From Mycobacterium sp. AT1 (lineage in GTDB: Bacteria > Actinomycetota > Actinomycetes > Mycobacteriales > Mycobacteriaceae), in assembly GCF_002043095.1 (NCBI RefSeq), contig NZ_MVOC01000050.1, positions 1 through 33,480 on the forward strand: a stretch of 33,480 bases of DNA, given 5' to 3'. This document shows positions 15,543 to 23,252 of this stretch, piece after piece. Position 1 is the stretch's first letter; every line of letters starts with the position of its first letter. The position numbers and the translations under genes were made by a program. The notes beneath the pieces were generated by a model. It was not told where the DNA came from. It made no database searches and saw only the letters and a list, made by a program, of their open reading frames with translations.

Positions 15543-17177
15543 GTGACAGCACAGCAAGACAATCCACCGGATACCGAATCCATGCCGCTCGAGCCGGATG
15601 CGCTCGACTATTGTTCGCCGGCGTCCGGAATGGACGGACCGCAACCTCCTGGTCGCCCCGTCACCGATCCCGTCGTATTCGGCGTGGCGGCCCTGTCCGT
15701 CGTCGCCATCCTCGCGTGGGGCTTGCTCGACCCGCCCGGGTTCTCGTCGACGATGACTTCCATCCTCAACTGGGTGGTCGGCAACCTCGGGTGGCTCTTC
15801 ATTCTGTCCGCCACCGGCTTCGTGCTGTTCGCGGTCTGGCTCGCCCTGAGTCGCTACGGCAGGATCCCGCTGTGTGGGGACGGGGAGAAACCCGAGTTCA
15901 GCACCGTCAGCTGGGTCGCGATGATGTTCAGCGCAGGCATGGGTATCGGCCTGATCTTCTGGGGCGTCACCGAGCCGCTGACGCACTTCGTCAAACCCCC
16001 ACCGGGGCTTGCGGATTCAGCGGCGGGCACCGCGTTGGCCACTGCGCTGTTCCACTGGGGATTCCATCCGTGGTCGATGTACGCCGTCGTCGGCTTGTCG
16101 GTCGCCTACGGCACCTATCGGATGGGGCGCAAGCAGCTCATCAGTTCCGCGTTCACCCCGCTGTTCGGTCGCAAGCGCGTCGAGGGGCCCATCGGCAAGA
16201 TCATCGACATCCTCGCGATCTTCGCGACGATGTTCGGCACGGCCGCCTCGCTTGGCCTCGGCGCACTGCAGATCGGCTCCGGCATCGAGACCGTCGGCTG
16301 GGTGGGCAAGGCGGGAACCTTGCTTCTCGTCTCCATCGTCGCGCTGCTGACGCTGGCATTCGTCGCATCGGCTATTTCCGGCGTGTCCAAAGGCATCCAG
16401 TGGCTGTCCAACATCAACATGGTGTTGGCCCTGATTCTGGCGATCTTCGTCTTCGTCGCAGGCCCGACGGTCCTGATCCTCAACCTGATCCCGACCTCGC
16501 TCGGCGACTACCTGGCCAACCTGCCAAGCATGTCCGCCAGGTCGGGCGCCGACGGTGCGGACACCGACAAGTGGCTGTCGTCGTGGACGATCTTCTACTG
16601 GGCGTGGTGGATCTCGTGGACGCCGTTCGTCGGCATGTTCCTCGCCCGCATCAGCCGGGGACGCACCATCAGGCAGTTCGTGGTCGGCGTCATCCTGATC
16701 CCCACCACGGTGAGCATGGTGTGGTTCGCGGTATTCGGTGGGGCGGGGATAGGCCAGCAGCGTGACGGGATCGACCTGTACGGCAGTGGCGAACCGGAGT
16801 CGACGCTGTTCGGAATGCTCGACCGTCTGCCGCTCGTCGGTGTGTCGTCACTGCTGGTGATGGCGTTGGTGGCGATCTTCTTCGTCTCCGGCGCGGACGC
16901 CGCCTCGATGGTCATGGGGACGCTGTCGCAGCGGGGCTCGTTGAACCCCTCGAGATGGGCGGTCGCCACCTGGGGCCTGGCAACCGGGGCCGTGGCGATC
17001 CTGATGCTGTGGGCGGGTGGTAGTGATGCGCTCAACGGCCTGCAAACGATGACGATCATCGTCGCCGCGCCATTCGTCTTCGTGATGATCGGCATGTGCG
17101 TCTCGCTGTATCTCGACCTCAGGAAGGACCCGTTGGCAAAGGAGCTGCGGAGGCTGCCGACGGTCTCGCAGGAGTAG
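15543..17177 (+). CDS. BCCT-family betaine transporter
   Basis: The 544-residue membrane protein has about twelve hydrophobic segments and the BCCT signature. It keeps the glycine-rich sodium-site motif AGMGIGLIFWG (131-141). The aromatic residues that cage betaine in BetP are W172, W177 and Y180 in HWGFHPWSMY, and W355, W356 and W359 in FYWAWWISWTPF. Substrate is therefore very likely glycine betaine, with sodium. After the last membrane helix only about 20 residues remain, unlike the long osmosensing tail of BetP, so nutrient uptake is more likely than osmotic response (inference). AGGAG is 6 bases before the GTG start. A strong hairpin follows the stop. Confidence 0.92.
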   Translation: MTAQQDNPPDTESMPLEPDALDYCSPASGMDGPQPPGRPVTDPVVFGVAALSVVAILAWGLLDPPGFSSTMTSILNWVVGNLGWLFILSATGFVLFAVWLALSRYGRIPLCGDGEKPEFSTVSWVAMMFSAGMGIGLIFWGVTEPLTHFVKPPPGLADSAAGTALATALFHWGFHPWSMYAVVGLSVAYGTYRMGRKQLISSAFTPLFGRKRVEGPIGKIIDILAIFATMFGTAASLGLGALQIGSGIETVGWVGKAGTLLLVSIVALLTLAFVASAISGVSKGIQWLSNINMVLALILAIFVFVAGPTVLILNLIPTSLGDYLANLPSMSARSGADGADTDKWLSSWTIFYWAWWISWTPFVGMFLARISRGRTIRQFVVGVILIPTTVSMVWFAVFGGAGIGQQRDGIDLYGSGEPESTLFGMLDRLPLVGVSSLLVMALVAIFFVSGADAASMVMGTLSQRGSLNPSRWAVATWGLATGAVAILMLWAGGSDALNGLQTMTIIVAAPFVFVMIGMCVSLYLDLRKDPLAKELRRLPTVSQE

Positions 17178-17182
17178 TCCGT

Positions 17183-17215
17183 CACAGGGCGGCCCCGCAC
17201 CGGGGCCGCCCTGTG
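17183..17215 (+). terminator. Strong terminator hairpin after the BCCT carrier gene
   Basis: CACAGGGCGGCCCCG and CGGGGCCGCCCTGTG form a perfect 15-bp stem with a 3-base loop (CAC), 5 bases after the stop. There is no T tract. It should insulate the carrier from the Rieske operon downstream. Confidence 0.85.
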
Positions 17216-17270
17216 GCGCGCCTCGGGAATCCCGCCCGACGGCGCACTGCTCTACACCGACTTCCGCCTC

Positions 17271-17299
17271 TTGACAGGGGTGTGACATGCCCCCAGACT
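17271..17299 (+). promoter_or_regulatory. Probable promoter of the Rieske operon
   Basis: A perfect -35 hexamer TTGACA (17271-17276) is followed after 17 bases by CAGACT (17294-17299), a fair -10. Transcription would start about 17306, inside the repeat operator that follows, and 56 bases before the ferredoxin start. Confidence 0.55.
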
Positions 17300-17300
17300 G

Positions 17301-17331
17301 TTGCGTAATGCGAATTACGTTGCGTAATGCG
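17301..17331. promoter_or_regulatory. Repeat operator over the Rieske promoter start site
   Basis: TTGCGTAATGCG occurs twice (17301-17312 and 17320-17331) around AATTACG. This makes overlapping inverted repeats: CGTAAT-4 bases-ATTACG and ATTACG-3 bases-CGTAAT. The layout is typical of a dimeric repressor or activator site and is unrelated to the TGRTATAYCA boxes. The cognate protein is not evident in this window. Confidence 0.65.
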
Positions 17332-17361
17332 CACCAGCGGTCGAACCGGAAGGGTCCGCAC

Positions 17362-17724
17362 ATGATCGACATTTGCCCACTCGCAGACCTGCCCCCCGGG
17401 GAGGCTCTGCGAGTCGACACCGTCCCTCCGATTGCCGTGTTCCACACCGAAGACGGCGAGGTGTTCGCCATCGACGACACCTGCTCACACCAAGACGCCT
17501 CACTGGCCGACGGTTGGGTCGAGGGGTGCGAGGTCGAATGTCCGCTGCACGCCTCGCGGTTCAACCTGCGGACCGGCGCGGTGGACGCGCCCCCCGCGAA
17601 GCTGCCGGTCCGGGCGCACGTCGTGGCGATCGAGAACGGCCTCATCCGCGTCGAGCTCAGCACCGACAAGCCGAACCTGCCGCCCGACATTCGGGCCCGC
17701 CTTGGTGACGGGGCGAACCGGTGA
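17362..17724 (+). CDS. Rieske [2Fe-2S] ferredoxin
   Basis: The 120-residue product is a small Rieske ferredoxin with cluster ligands C41 and H43 (CSHQDA) and C60 and H63 (CPLHASRF). It should carry electrons from the reductase encoded next to the oxygenase at 18974. GGAAGGG is 7 bases before the ATG at 17362; the frame is open upstream, but that part overlaps the operator. The stop overlaps the reductase start (GTGA). Confidence 0.92.
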   Translation: MIDICPLADLPPGEALRVDTVPPIAVFHTEDGEVFAIDDTCSHQDASLADGWVEGCEVECPLHASRFNLRTGAVDAPPAKLPVRAHVVAIENGLIRVELSTDKPNLPPDIRARLGDGANR

Positions 17725-18923
17725 AGCACGTTGCGATCGTCGGAGCCTCGTTGGCCGGACTGTCGGCCGCACGCGCTCTCCGCGCCCAGGGTTTCGACGG
17801 GCGGCTCACGATCGTCGGCGACGAGTCGCGGCGGCCGTATGACCGCCCACCCCTGTCGAAGGGGTTCCTCGTCGGCGACGTGACCGAAGCCGACCTCGCC
17901 CTGGAGTGCGACGACGACGACGACCTCGACGCCACCTGGCTGCTCGGCGCACCAGCGTCTCGACTCGACGCTAATTGCGGCGCAATCGAACTCGCCGACG
18001 GGACACGAATCGACGCCGACGGTGTCGTCCTGGCCACCGGTTCGAGGGCGAGGCGGTGGCCAGGCAGTGACGAACTGGCAGGCGTCCACGTGATCAGGAC
18101 CGTCGACGACGCAGTCGCGCTGCGCGAGGATCTGCGACCCGGTGCCAGGATGGTCGTCATCGGAGCCGGATTCATCGGCGCCGAGGTGGCGTCGACCGCA
18201 CGCAAGCTCGGGCTCGACGTCACCGTGGTCGAGGCCGCGCCGACGCCATTGGCGGTACAGCTGGGCGAGCGGCTCGGCACCGTGGTGTCCTCGGCGCACA
18301 TGGCCAACGGGACGACGTTGATCTGCGGCACCGTCGTCGCGGGCCTCACCGGTGAGAATCGGCCGCTGCGTGGGTCGTCCGGCCCGGACCGGGTCACCGG
18401 CGTCAACCTCGCCGACGGTCGGCACCTCCCCGCCGACGTGGTCGTCGTGGGAATCGGCGGAATCCCCAACATCGAATGGCTTCGAGACAGCGGCCTGCAA
18501 CTCGGCAACGGCGTGCTTTGCGGCGCCGGCGGCGAGACGACCATTCCCAACGTCGTCGCCGTCGGTGACTGCGCGGCGTGGCACGACCACCTTCACGGCG
18601 CGCCCCACCGGGTGGAGCACTGGACCGGCGCACTCGAACGGCCCGCCATCGCCGTCGCGACGCTGCTCGCAGGCGGACTGCACCAGGGCACCCCGGCCAA
18701 GGCGCCGTACTTCTGGTCGGACCAGTACGGGGCTCGCATTCAGTTCGCGGGAGCCACCCGCAGCGGTGACGAGATCACCATCGAAGCGGGCAGCTGCGAC
18801 GACCGCTGCTTCCTGGCCACCTACCGACGTGACGGTCTACTGGTCGCGGTCCTCGCGGTCGACCAACCTCGGCTGTTCGGCCGCTGGCGTCGCCAATTGG
18901 CCGCCGCGCCCGCAGGCGTCTGA
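17721..18923 (+). CDS. NAD(P)H:ferredoxin reductase, FAD-dependent, of the Rieske system
   Basis: The 400-residue product has the FAD motif VAIVGASLAGLSAA (about 4-17), the family segment PYDRPPLSKGF (40-50), the NAD motif VVIGAGFIGAEVAS (about 145-158) and a second FAD motif ending VAVGDCAAW. This is the layout of oxygenase-coupled ferredoxin reductases. The GTG start overlaps the ferredoxin stop by 4 bases. It has no iron-sulfur domain of its own, consistent with a separate ferredoxin. Confidence 0.93.
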   Translation: MKHVAIVGASLAGLSAARALRAQGFDGRLTIVGDESRRPYDRPPLSKGFLVGDVTEADLALECDDDDDLDATWLLGAPASRLDANCGAIELADGTRIDADGVVLATGSRARRWPGSDELAGVHVIRTVDDAVALREDLRPGARMVVIGAGFIGAEVASTARKLGLDVTVVEAAPTPLAVQLGERLGTVVSSAHMANGTTLICGTVVAGLTGENRPLRGSSGPDRVTGVNLADGRHLPADVVVVGIGGIPNIEWLRDSGLQLGNGVLCGAGGETTIPNVVAVGDCAAWHDHLHGAPHRVEHWTGALERPAIAVATLLAGGLHQGTPAKAPYFWSDQYGARIQFAGATRSGDEITIEAGSCDDRCFLATYRRDGLLVAVLAVDQPRLFGRWRRQLAAAPAGV

Positions 18924-18973
18924 CCCCAGCCCTCCATCAGCCTCTCAGCCCACGATCCACCAGGAGTTCCGTA

Positions 18974-20101
18974 GTGACCATCGCTACCCCCACCCTGCCC
19001 GAGAGCCTCATCGCCACCCTGCCTGGGCACTACTACACCGACGACGGTGTGTTCGCCCTCGAGCAGGAGAAGGTCTTCGAGGCCATGTGGTTCTGCGCCG
19101 TCCGCGCCGCCGACCTGGACAAGCCCGGTGCGTTCCGGACCGTGCAGGTTGGGCGTGAGAGCGTGCTGATCACGCGGTCGCGCAAGGGCGAGGTGCGCGC
19201 GTTCTTCAACGTCTGCAGGCACCGGGGCGCACAGCTCTGCACCGAGGACAGTGGCGAGGTCAAGCGGGCGTTCCAATGTCCTTACCACGCTTGGACTTAC
19301 GACTTCGAAGGCAAGTTGATCGCGGCCCCGAACCTGACCAAGATGCCGGACGTCGACCGCACCGAATACGGCCTGCGCAAGATCGCGGTTCGCGAATGGC
19401 TCGGCTACGTCTGGGTCTGCCTCGACGACGAGCCGCCGTCGTTCGAGGCCACCGTGATGCAGGAGATCGTCGACCGGCTGGGTGACGTCGAGTCGATCGA
19501 CCACTACGGCGTCGCCGACTTGAGCCTGGGACGCCGGATCACCTACGACGTCAAGGCCAACTGGAAGCTCATCATCGAGAACTTCATGGAGTGCTACCAC
19601 TGCGCCACGATTCACCCGGAGCTGACGGAGGTGCTGCCCGAGTTCGCCGACGGGTACGCCGCGCAGTACTACGTCGGCCATGGCGCCGAATTCGGTGAGG
19701 AGGTCCAGGGTTTCACGATCGACGGCTCCGAGGGCCTCGACCACATCCCCGGTGTCACCGAGGGCCAAGACCGCCGCTACTACGCCATCACCGTCCGGCC
19801 CCAGGTGTTCGTCAACCTGGTACCCGACCACGTCATCGTGCACCGGATGTTCCCCATGGCCGCCGACCGAACCATCGTCGAATGCGACTGGCTGTACATG
19901 CCGCACGTCGTCGAGTCGGGGCGCGAAGTCGGGCACTCGGTCGAACTGTTCCATCGCGTCAACCAGCAGGACTTCGACGCCTGCGAGCGCTGCCAGCCCG
20001 CGATGAGCTCGCGGACCTACCGAGACGGTGGGGTCTTGGTGCCCAGTGAGCATCACCTCGGCGAGTTCCACGACTGGCTGCGCGCCAAGCTCGGCTCGTG
20101 A
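18974..20101 (+). CDS. Rieske oxygenase alpha subunit, probable glycine betaine demethylase (GbcA-like)
   Basis: The 375-residue product has Rieske ligands C81, H83, C102 and H105 (CRHRG, CPYHAW). It also has a mononuclear iron site read as H209 and H214 in ENFMECYHCATIHPEL, with D333 in NQQDF. This pattern matches the choline/betaine/stachydrine monooxygenase branch, which removes an N-methyl group as formaldehyde. Glycine betaine is the likely substrate because the products dimethylglycine, sarcosine and glycine are handled by adjacent genes. Stachydrine or another betaine remains possible. AGGAG is 7 bases before the GTG start; the gap after the reductase gene is 50 bases. Confidence 0.88.
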   Translation: MTIATPTLPESLIATLPGHYYTDDGVFALEQEKVFEAMWFCAVRAADLDKPGAFRTVQVGRESVLITRSRKGEVRAFFNVCRHRGAQLCTEDSGEVKRAFQCPYHAWTYDFEGKLIAAPNLTKMPDVDRTEYGLRKIAVREWLGYVWVCLDDEPPSFEATVMQEIVDRLGDVESIDHYGVADLSLGRRITYDVKANWKLIIENFMECYHCATIHPELTEVLPEFADGYAAQYYVGHGAEFGEEVQGFTIDGSEGLDHIPGVTEGQDRRYYAITVRPQVFVNLVPDHVIVHRMFPMAADRTIVECDWLYMPHVVESGREVGHSVELFHRVNQQDFDACERCQPAMSSRTYRDGGVLVPSEHHLGEFHDWLRAKLGS

Positions 20102-20111
20102 GGAGCGACGG

Positions 20112-20333
20112 ATGCGTCTCGATTGGTATGACCGTAGGATTCTCGAATTCGTGGTCGAGTGTGGGCCCTGCTCGCAGCCGACCGACGAACAGACCTTCGC
20201 TTGCTTCGGCATCAGCGCGCAACGCGTGATGCGCCGGCTCGACGCCGTCATCGACCTCGACGACACCCCCGGTCTCCCGCTCGGGGAGCCGGACCGGGGT
20301 CTCCTGAAACGCGCTCGCGCGCTACGCGTTTAG
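20112..20333 (+). CDS. Small DUF3263-like protein at the end of the Rieske operon
   Basis: The 73-residue product (MRLDWYDRRILEFVVE...) recalls DUF3263 proteins of actinobacteria: a YDRRILEF opening, a short helix-turn-helix-like middle (FACFGISAQRVMRRLDAVID) and a basic end (LLKRARALR). AGGAG begins on the last base of the oxygenase stop and sits 6 bases before the ATG, so it is almost certainly translated with that operon. Two cysteines (ECGPC) lie in the loop. Function is unknown; a small DNA-binding or assembly role is only a guess. Confidence 0.72.
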   Translation: MRLDWYDRRILEFVVECGPCSQPTDEQTFACFGISAQRVMRRLDAVIDLDDTPGLPLGEPDRGLLKRARALRV

Positions 20334-20349
20334 GCCGTAACCGGCGGTC

Positions 20350-21738
20350 TCAGCACTCGACGTAGTTGACCGGCACGTTGACTGCGAGGCCGCCGGTGGA
20401 GGTCTCCTTGTACTTCGAATGCATGTCCGCGCCCGTGGTGCGCATCGTCTCGATGACCTGATCGAGGCTGACGCGGTGGGTTCCGTCACCGCGGAGTGCC
20501 ATCCGGGCGGCGTTGATCGCCTTGCCCGCCGAGATGGCGTTGCGCTCGATGCACGGGATCTGGACGAGCCCCTCGATCGGATCGCACGTCAGCCCGAGGC
20601 TGTGCTCCATGGCGATCTCGGCGGCATTTTCGACCTGTTCCGTTGTGCCGCCTAGAATTTCAGCAAGTCCGGCCGCCGCCATGGACGCTGCCGAACCCAC
20701 TTCTCCCTGACATCCGACTTCGGCACCCGAGATCGACGCGCGTTCCTTGTACAGCGAACCGATTGCGCCGGCGGCGAGCAGGAAGCGAACCGTGGTTTCG
20801 TCGCGGTCCCGCTTGCCTGCGGGGGTGTAGTGCATGGCGTAGTGCAGCACCGCGGGCACGATTCCGGCGGCGCCGTTGGTGGGAGCGGTGACGATGCGTC
20901 CGCCCGAGGCGTTCTCTTCGTTCACGGCGAGCGCCACCAAATTCACCCAGTCTTCGGCGAATTCGGTGCTGCGGTCGGGATCCTCGTCCTTGAGTCGCTC
21001 GAACCAGTCCTTCGCTCGGCGGCGCACCTGCAGTGCGCCCGGCAGGTAGCCGCCACGGCCGACACCCCGCAGCTCGCATTCCACCATGACGTCGCGGATG
21101 TGGAGAAGACGGGCCCGGACCTCCGCGGCCTCCCGGGTGGCGGTCTCGAGCTCGAGCATGAGATCGCTTATCTTGCAGTTCTTCTCGTGGCACAGTTCGA
21201 GAAGTTGCTTGGCGGATCCGAAGCTCGACGGGTGACGGTCGACCTGGCCCGTCGTGGTCTCGCGGCTCTCGGCCTCGGTGACGACGAAGCCGCCGCCGAC
21301 GGAGAAGTATGTCTCGCGATGCAGTTCGGCGTCGGAGCCGTCGCGCGCGGTGATCGTCAGGGCGTTCGGATGGAAGGGCAGCATCGTCAACGGTCGCAGG
21401 ATGAAGTCGCCCTCGGTGAGGGCTATCGCGTGCGAACCGCCGAGGGTGATGCGACCGGTGGCGCGCATCGCGTCGATGCGTCGCTCCATCTCCTCGGTCT
21501 CGAGCTCTTCGGGAACGAGGCCTTGCAGGCCAAGCAGAATGGCGGTCATCGTGCCGTGTCCCGCCCCGGTGGCCGCCAACGAGCCAAAGAGGTCGACTCG
21601 GACGTCGACCGTGTCGACGAGCGCGCCCAGTGTCTCCAGGTCGGCGACGAATCTGGCGGCGGCTCGCATCGGCCCCACCGTGTGCGAACTCGACGGTCCG
21701 ATGCCGATCGAGAACAGTTCGAACACGCTGATCGTCAT
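20350..21738 (-). CDS. sdaA: L-serine ammonia-lyase (serine dehydratase), iron-sulfur type
   Basis: The 462-residue single-chain enzyme opens with IGIGPSSSHTVGPM and has cysteines C343, C385 and C396, candidates for the [4Fe-4S] cluster. It ends with C462; in a characterised bacterial homologue the C-terminal cysteine reaches into the active site. It converts serine to pyruvate and ammonia and so ends the betaine pathway in central metabolism. The ATG at 21738 follows AGAAGGG; the frame is open to about 21873 but would run across the operator box. It is convergent with the Rieske operon. Confidence 0.95.
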   Translation of the reverse strand: MTISVFELFSIGIGPSSSHTVGPMRAAARFVADLETLGALVDTVDVRVDLFGSLAATGAGHGTMTAILLGLQGLVPEELETEEMERRIDAMRATGRITLGGSHAIALTEGDFILRPLTMLPFHPNALTITARDGSDAELHRETYFSVGGGFVVTEAESRETTTGQVDRHPSSFGSAKQLLELCHEKNCKISDLMLELETATREAAEVRARLLHIRDVMVECELRGVGRGGYLPGALQVRRRAKDWFERLKDEDPDRSTEFAEDWVNLVALAVNEENASGGRIVTAPTNGAAGIVPAVLHYAMHYTPAGKRDRDETTVRFLLAAGAIGSLYKERASISGAEVGCQGEVGSAASMAAAGLAEILGGTTEQVENAAEIAMEHSLGLTCDPIEGLVQIPCIERNAISAGKAINAARMALRGDGTHRVSLDQVIETMRTTGADMHSKYKETSTGGLAVNVPVNYVEC

Positions 21739-21828
21739 GAGACGGCCCTTCTGAGTTGCCGGTAATGCGTCCTGCGACCATCCGACTCCGTCGGACGGCG
21801 AAAAGCGACAGTCGATGTGATCATCAGT

Positions 21829-21838
21829 TGATATATTA
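21829..21838. promoter_or_regulatory. GntR-type operator before sdaA
   Basis: TGATATATTA, in the context AGTTGATATATTACA, differs from the perfect palindrome at one base. It lies 90-100 bases upstream of the sdaA start. Confidence 0.68.
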
Positions 21839-21873
21839 CAATGTCGAGCGCCGCTCTGGGGGGTGGTTGGCAA

Positions 21874-23019
21874 TCACTCCGGGTCGGCGTTGGCGCGCAG
21901 GAAGCCCGCGAAGCCCGGAATGGTGAAACGGAGGAGGCCGCGACCCGCCGACTCGATCAGGCCGCGGTCGATGAGCTCTTGGCGCGGTCGGCTCAGTGCC
22001 TCGGACGTGATGCCAAGTCGTGCGGCGAGGGCCGCGCGCGACACCGGGTGGTCGCCGAGCTCGGCCATGGCCGTGACGACGCGACGCTGCTCGGGGTTGA
22101 TCTTTGCCATCCGGCTGCGGAACACCGCTCCCATCCGTTGTTCGGCGCGCTCGGCACCCAGCTGGACCTGAGCCCGTCCGATGACGTCGCCCCGTTGCGG
22201 ACGGCCCGCCTCCCAGGCGGCGTCGCCGATCAGCTGCACGCGGTGGGGATAGCCCGCGGCGGCTTCGATGGCGGCGAGGATCGCGTCGTCGGACCACGTC
22301 ACCCCGAGTTCCTGGGCGGGCAGCCGCAACGCCTCGGCCACCGCGACCTCGCCGAGCAGGCCGATCTCGACGAAGTCGGTGCGCTCCCCGAAGGTGGCGG
22401 CCTCGGGTACCGCTCCCAGAAGGGAGGGCAGGCCCGCGGCGATGATGGCCACCGGGTAGCCCTCAGGTGCACCGTCGAAGTGCTGTAGCGCAATCAGGAG
22501 GGACCGCCGGTCGGCCAGTTGGGCCTCCTGGAACTCGTCGACGAACACCGCGAGTCCGTGGTGGTCGTGCTGGCGCGCGAATCGACCTGCGTCGGCGAGA
22601 TTGCGTTCGACGGCAGCGGACACGCGGGTGCGGTCGGCCTCGAGGCCCACCTTGGCGCCGGGAACGCCCACCTCGACCTGGACCTTGCTGAGGTTCTGCA
22701 GAATCCCCTTGGCCTTCTGGCTCGTCGACCGGCGGCTGATCTCCTCGGTCAACGACGCCGCCAGGTCCGGAGCGAGCGCCACGTCGTCCCGGCCCGTGAC
22801 CCATACGGTGAGGTAACCGGCCGCGGCGGCTTCCCGTTGGGCCGCTCGAAGCAGCGAGGTCTTGCCGAGGCCGCGGGATCCGTAGAACGCCAGCAGCGGC
22901 CCACCGGAGCGGCCCAGCATTCTGGTGCGTGCCAGGCGGGTGCGGATGGTCTCGAGTTCGGCACCGCGGCCCGCGAGATAGACGGGCACGGCGCCGGGGG
23001 AGTATGGACTTGGCAGCAC
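21874..23019 (-). CDS. P-loop ATPase with C-terminal helix-turn-helix
   Basis: The 381-residue product has Walker A GSRGLGKTS (about 47-55), Walker B LAVFVDEFQE (about 156-165) and a C-terminal segment that looks like a winged helix (ALAARLGITSEALSRPRQELIDRGLIE). This is the build of Orc1/Cdc6- or STAND-like AAA ATPases that are common and poorly characterised in actinobacteria. The GTG at 23019 (VLPSPYSPG) is preferred because homologues tend to begin with a PYxPG segment and GGAGAG lies just before it; the frame is open to 23103. It is not obviously part of the betaine pathway. Confidence 0.78.
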   Translation of the reverse strand: MLPSPYSPGAVPVYLAGRGAELETIRTRLARTRMLGRSGGPLLAFYGSRGLGKTSLLRAAQREAAAAGYLTVWVTGRDDVALAPDLAASLTEEISRRSTSQKAKGILQNLSKVQVEVGVPGAKVGLEADRTRVSAAVERNLADAGRFARQHDHHGLAVFVDEFQEAQLADRRSLLIALQHFDGAPEGYPVAIIAAGLPSLLGAVPEAATFGERTDFVEIGLLGEVAVAEALRLPAQELGVTWSDDAILAAIEAAAGYPHRVQLIGDAAWEAGRPQRGDVIGRAQVQLGAERAEQRMGAVFRSRMAKINPEQRRVVTAMAELGDHPVSRAALAARLGITSEALSRPRQELIDRGLIESAGRGLLRFTIPGFAGFLRANADPE

Positions 23020-23036
23020 AGCTCTCCGTATCGAGT

Positions 23037-23061
23037 CGTATAGATCTGGACTGACTATACG
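23037..23061. promoter_or_regulatory. Inverted repeat upstream of the ATPase gene
   Basis: CGTATAG and CTATACG form a 7-bp inverted repeat with an 11-base spacer, 18 bases upstream of the ATPase GTG. Centre-to-centre spacing is about 18 bases, near two helical turns, as expected for a dimeric regulator. TATAGT within it on the minus strand could also be a -10 element. Confidence 0.4.
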
Positions 23062-23251
23062 TACCAATACGGCGGAGCAGACGTCATTCGGGAGCCAGGT
23101 CACCGTCGACGAGAACTCGCGCAGGTGGCCTCAGCTCGTCACGGCCGACCGCATCGGTGGTCTGTACGGCGAGTCCGACGGCTACGAGTATTGCTCCCTC
23201 GCGGCACGGCAGATCAGGGCCGCGGGTGCCCGATTTTCCACCAACGGCTGA
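23051..23251 (+). pseudogene. Coding-like remnant without a start codon
   Basis: One plus-strand frame reads about 66 residues to a TGA at 23249, including RRWPQLVTADRIGGLYGESD and YEYCSLAARQIRAAGARFS. It has the strong third-position GC bias of real genes. No ATG, GTG or TTG opens it and a stop lies just upstream, so it is probably the 3' remnant of a lost gene. The family was not recognised. Confidence 0.4.
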
Positions 23252-23252
23252 G

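Noticed and set aside
18821..20266. Long minus-strand open frame opposite the Rieske oxygenase gene
   Set aside because: Mirror frame of a well-supported oxygenase; no domain or ribosome-binding site seen.
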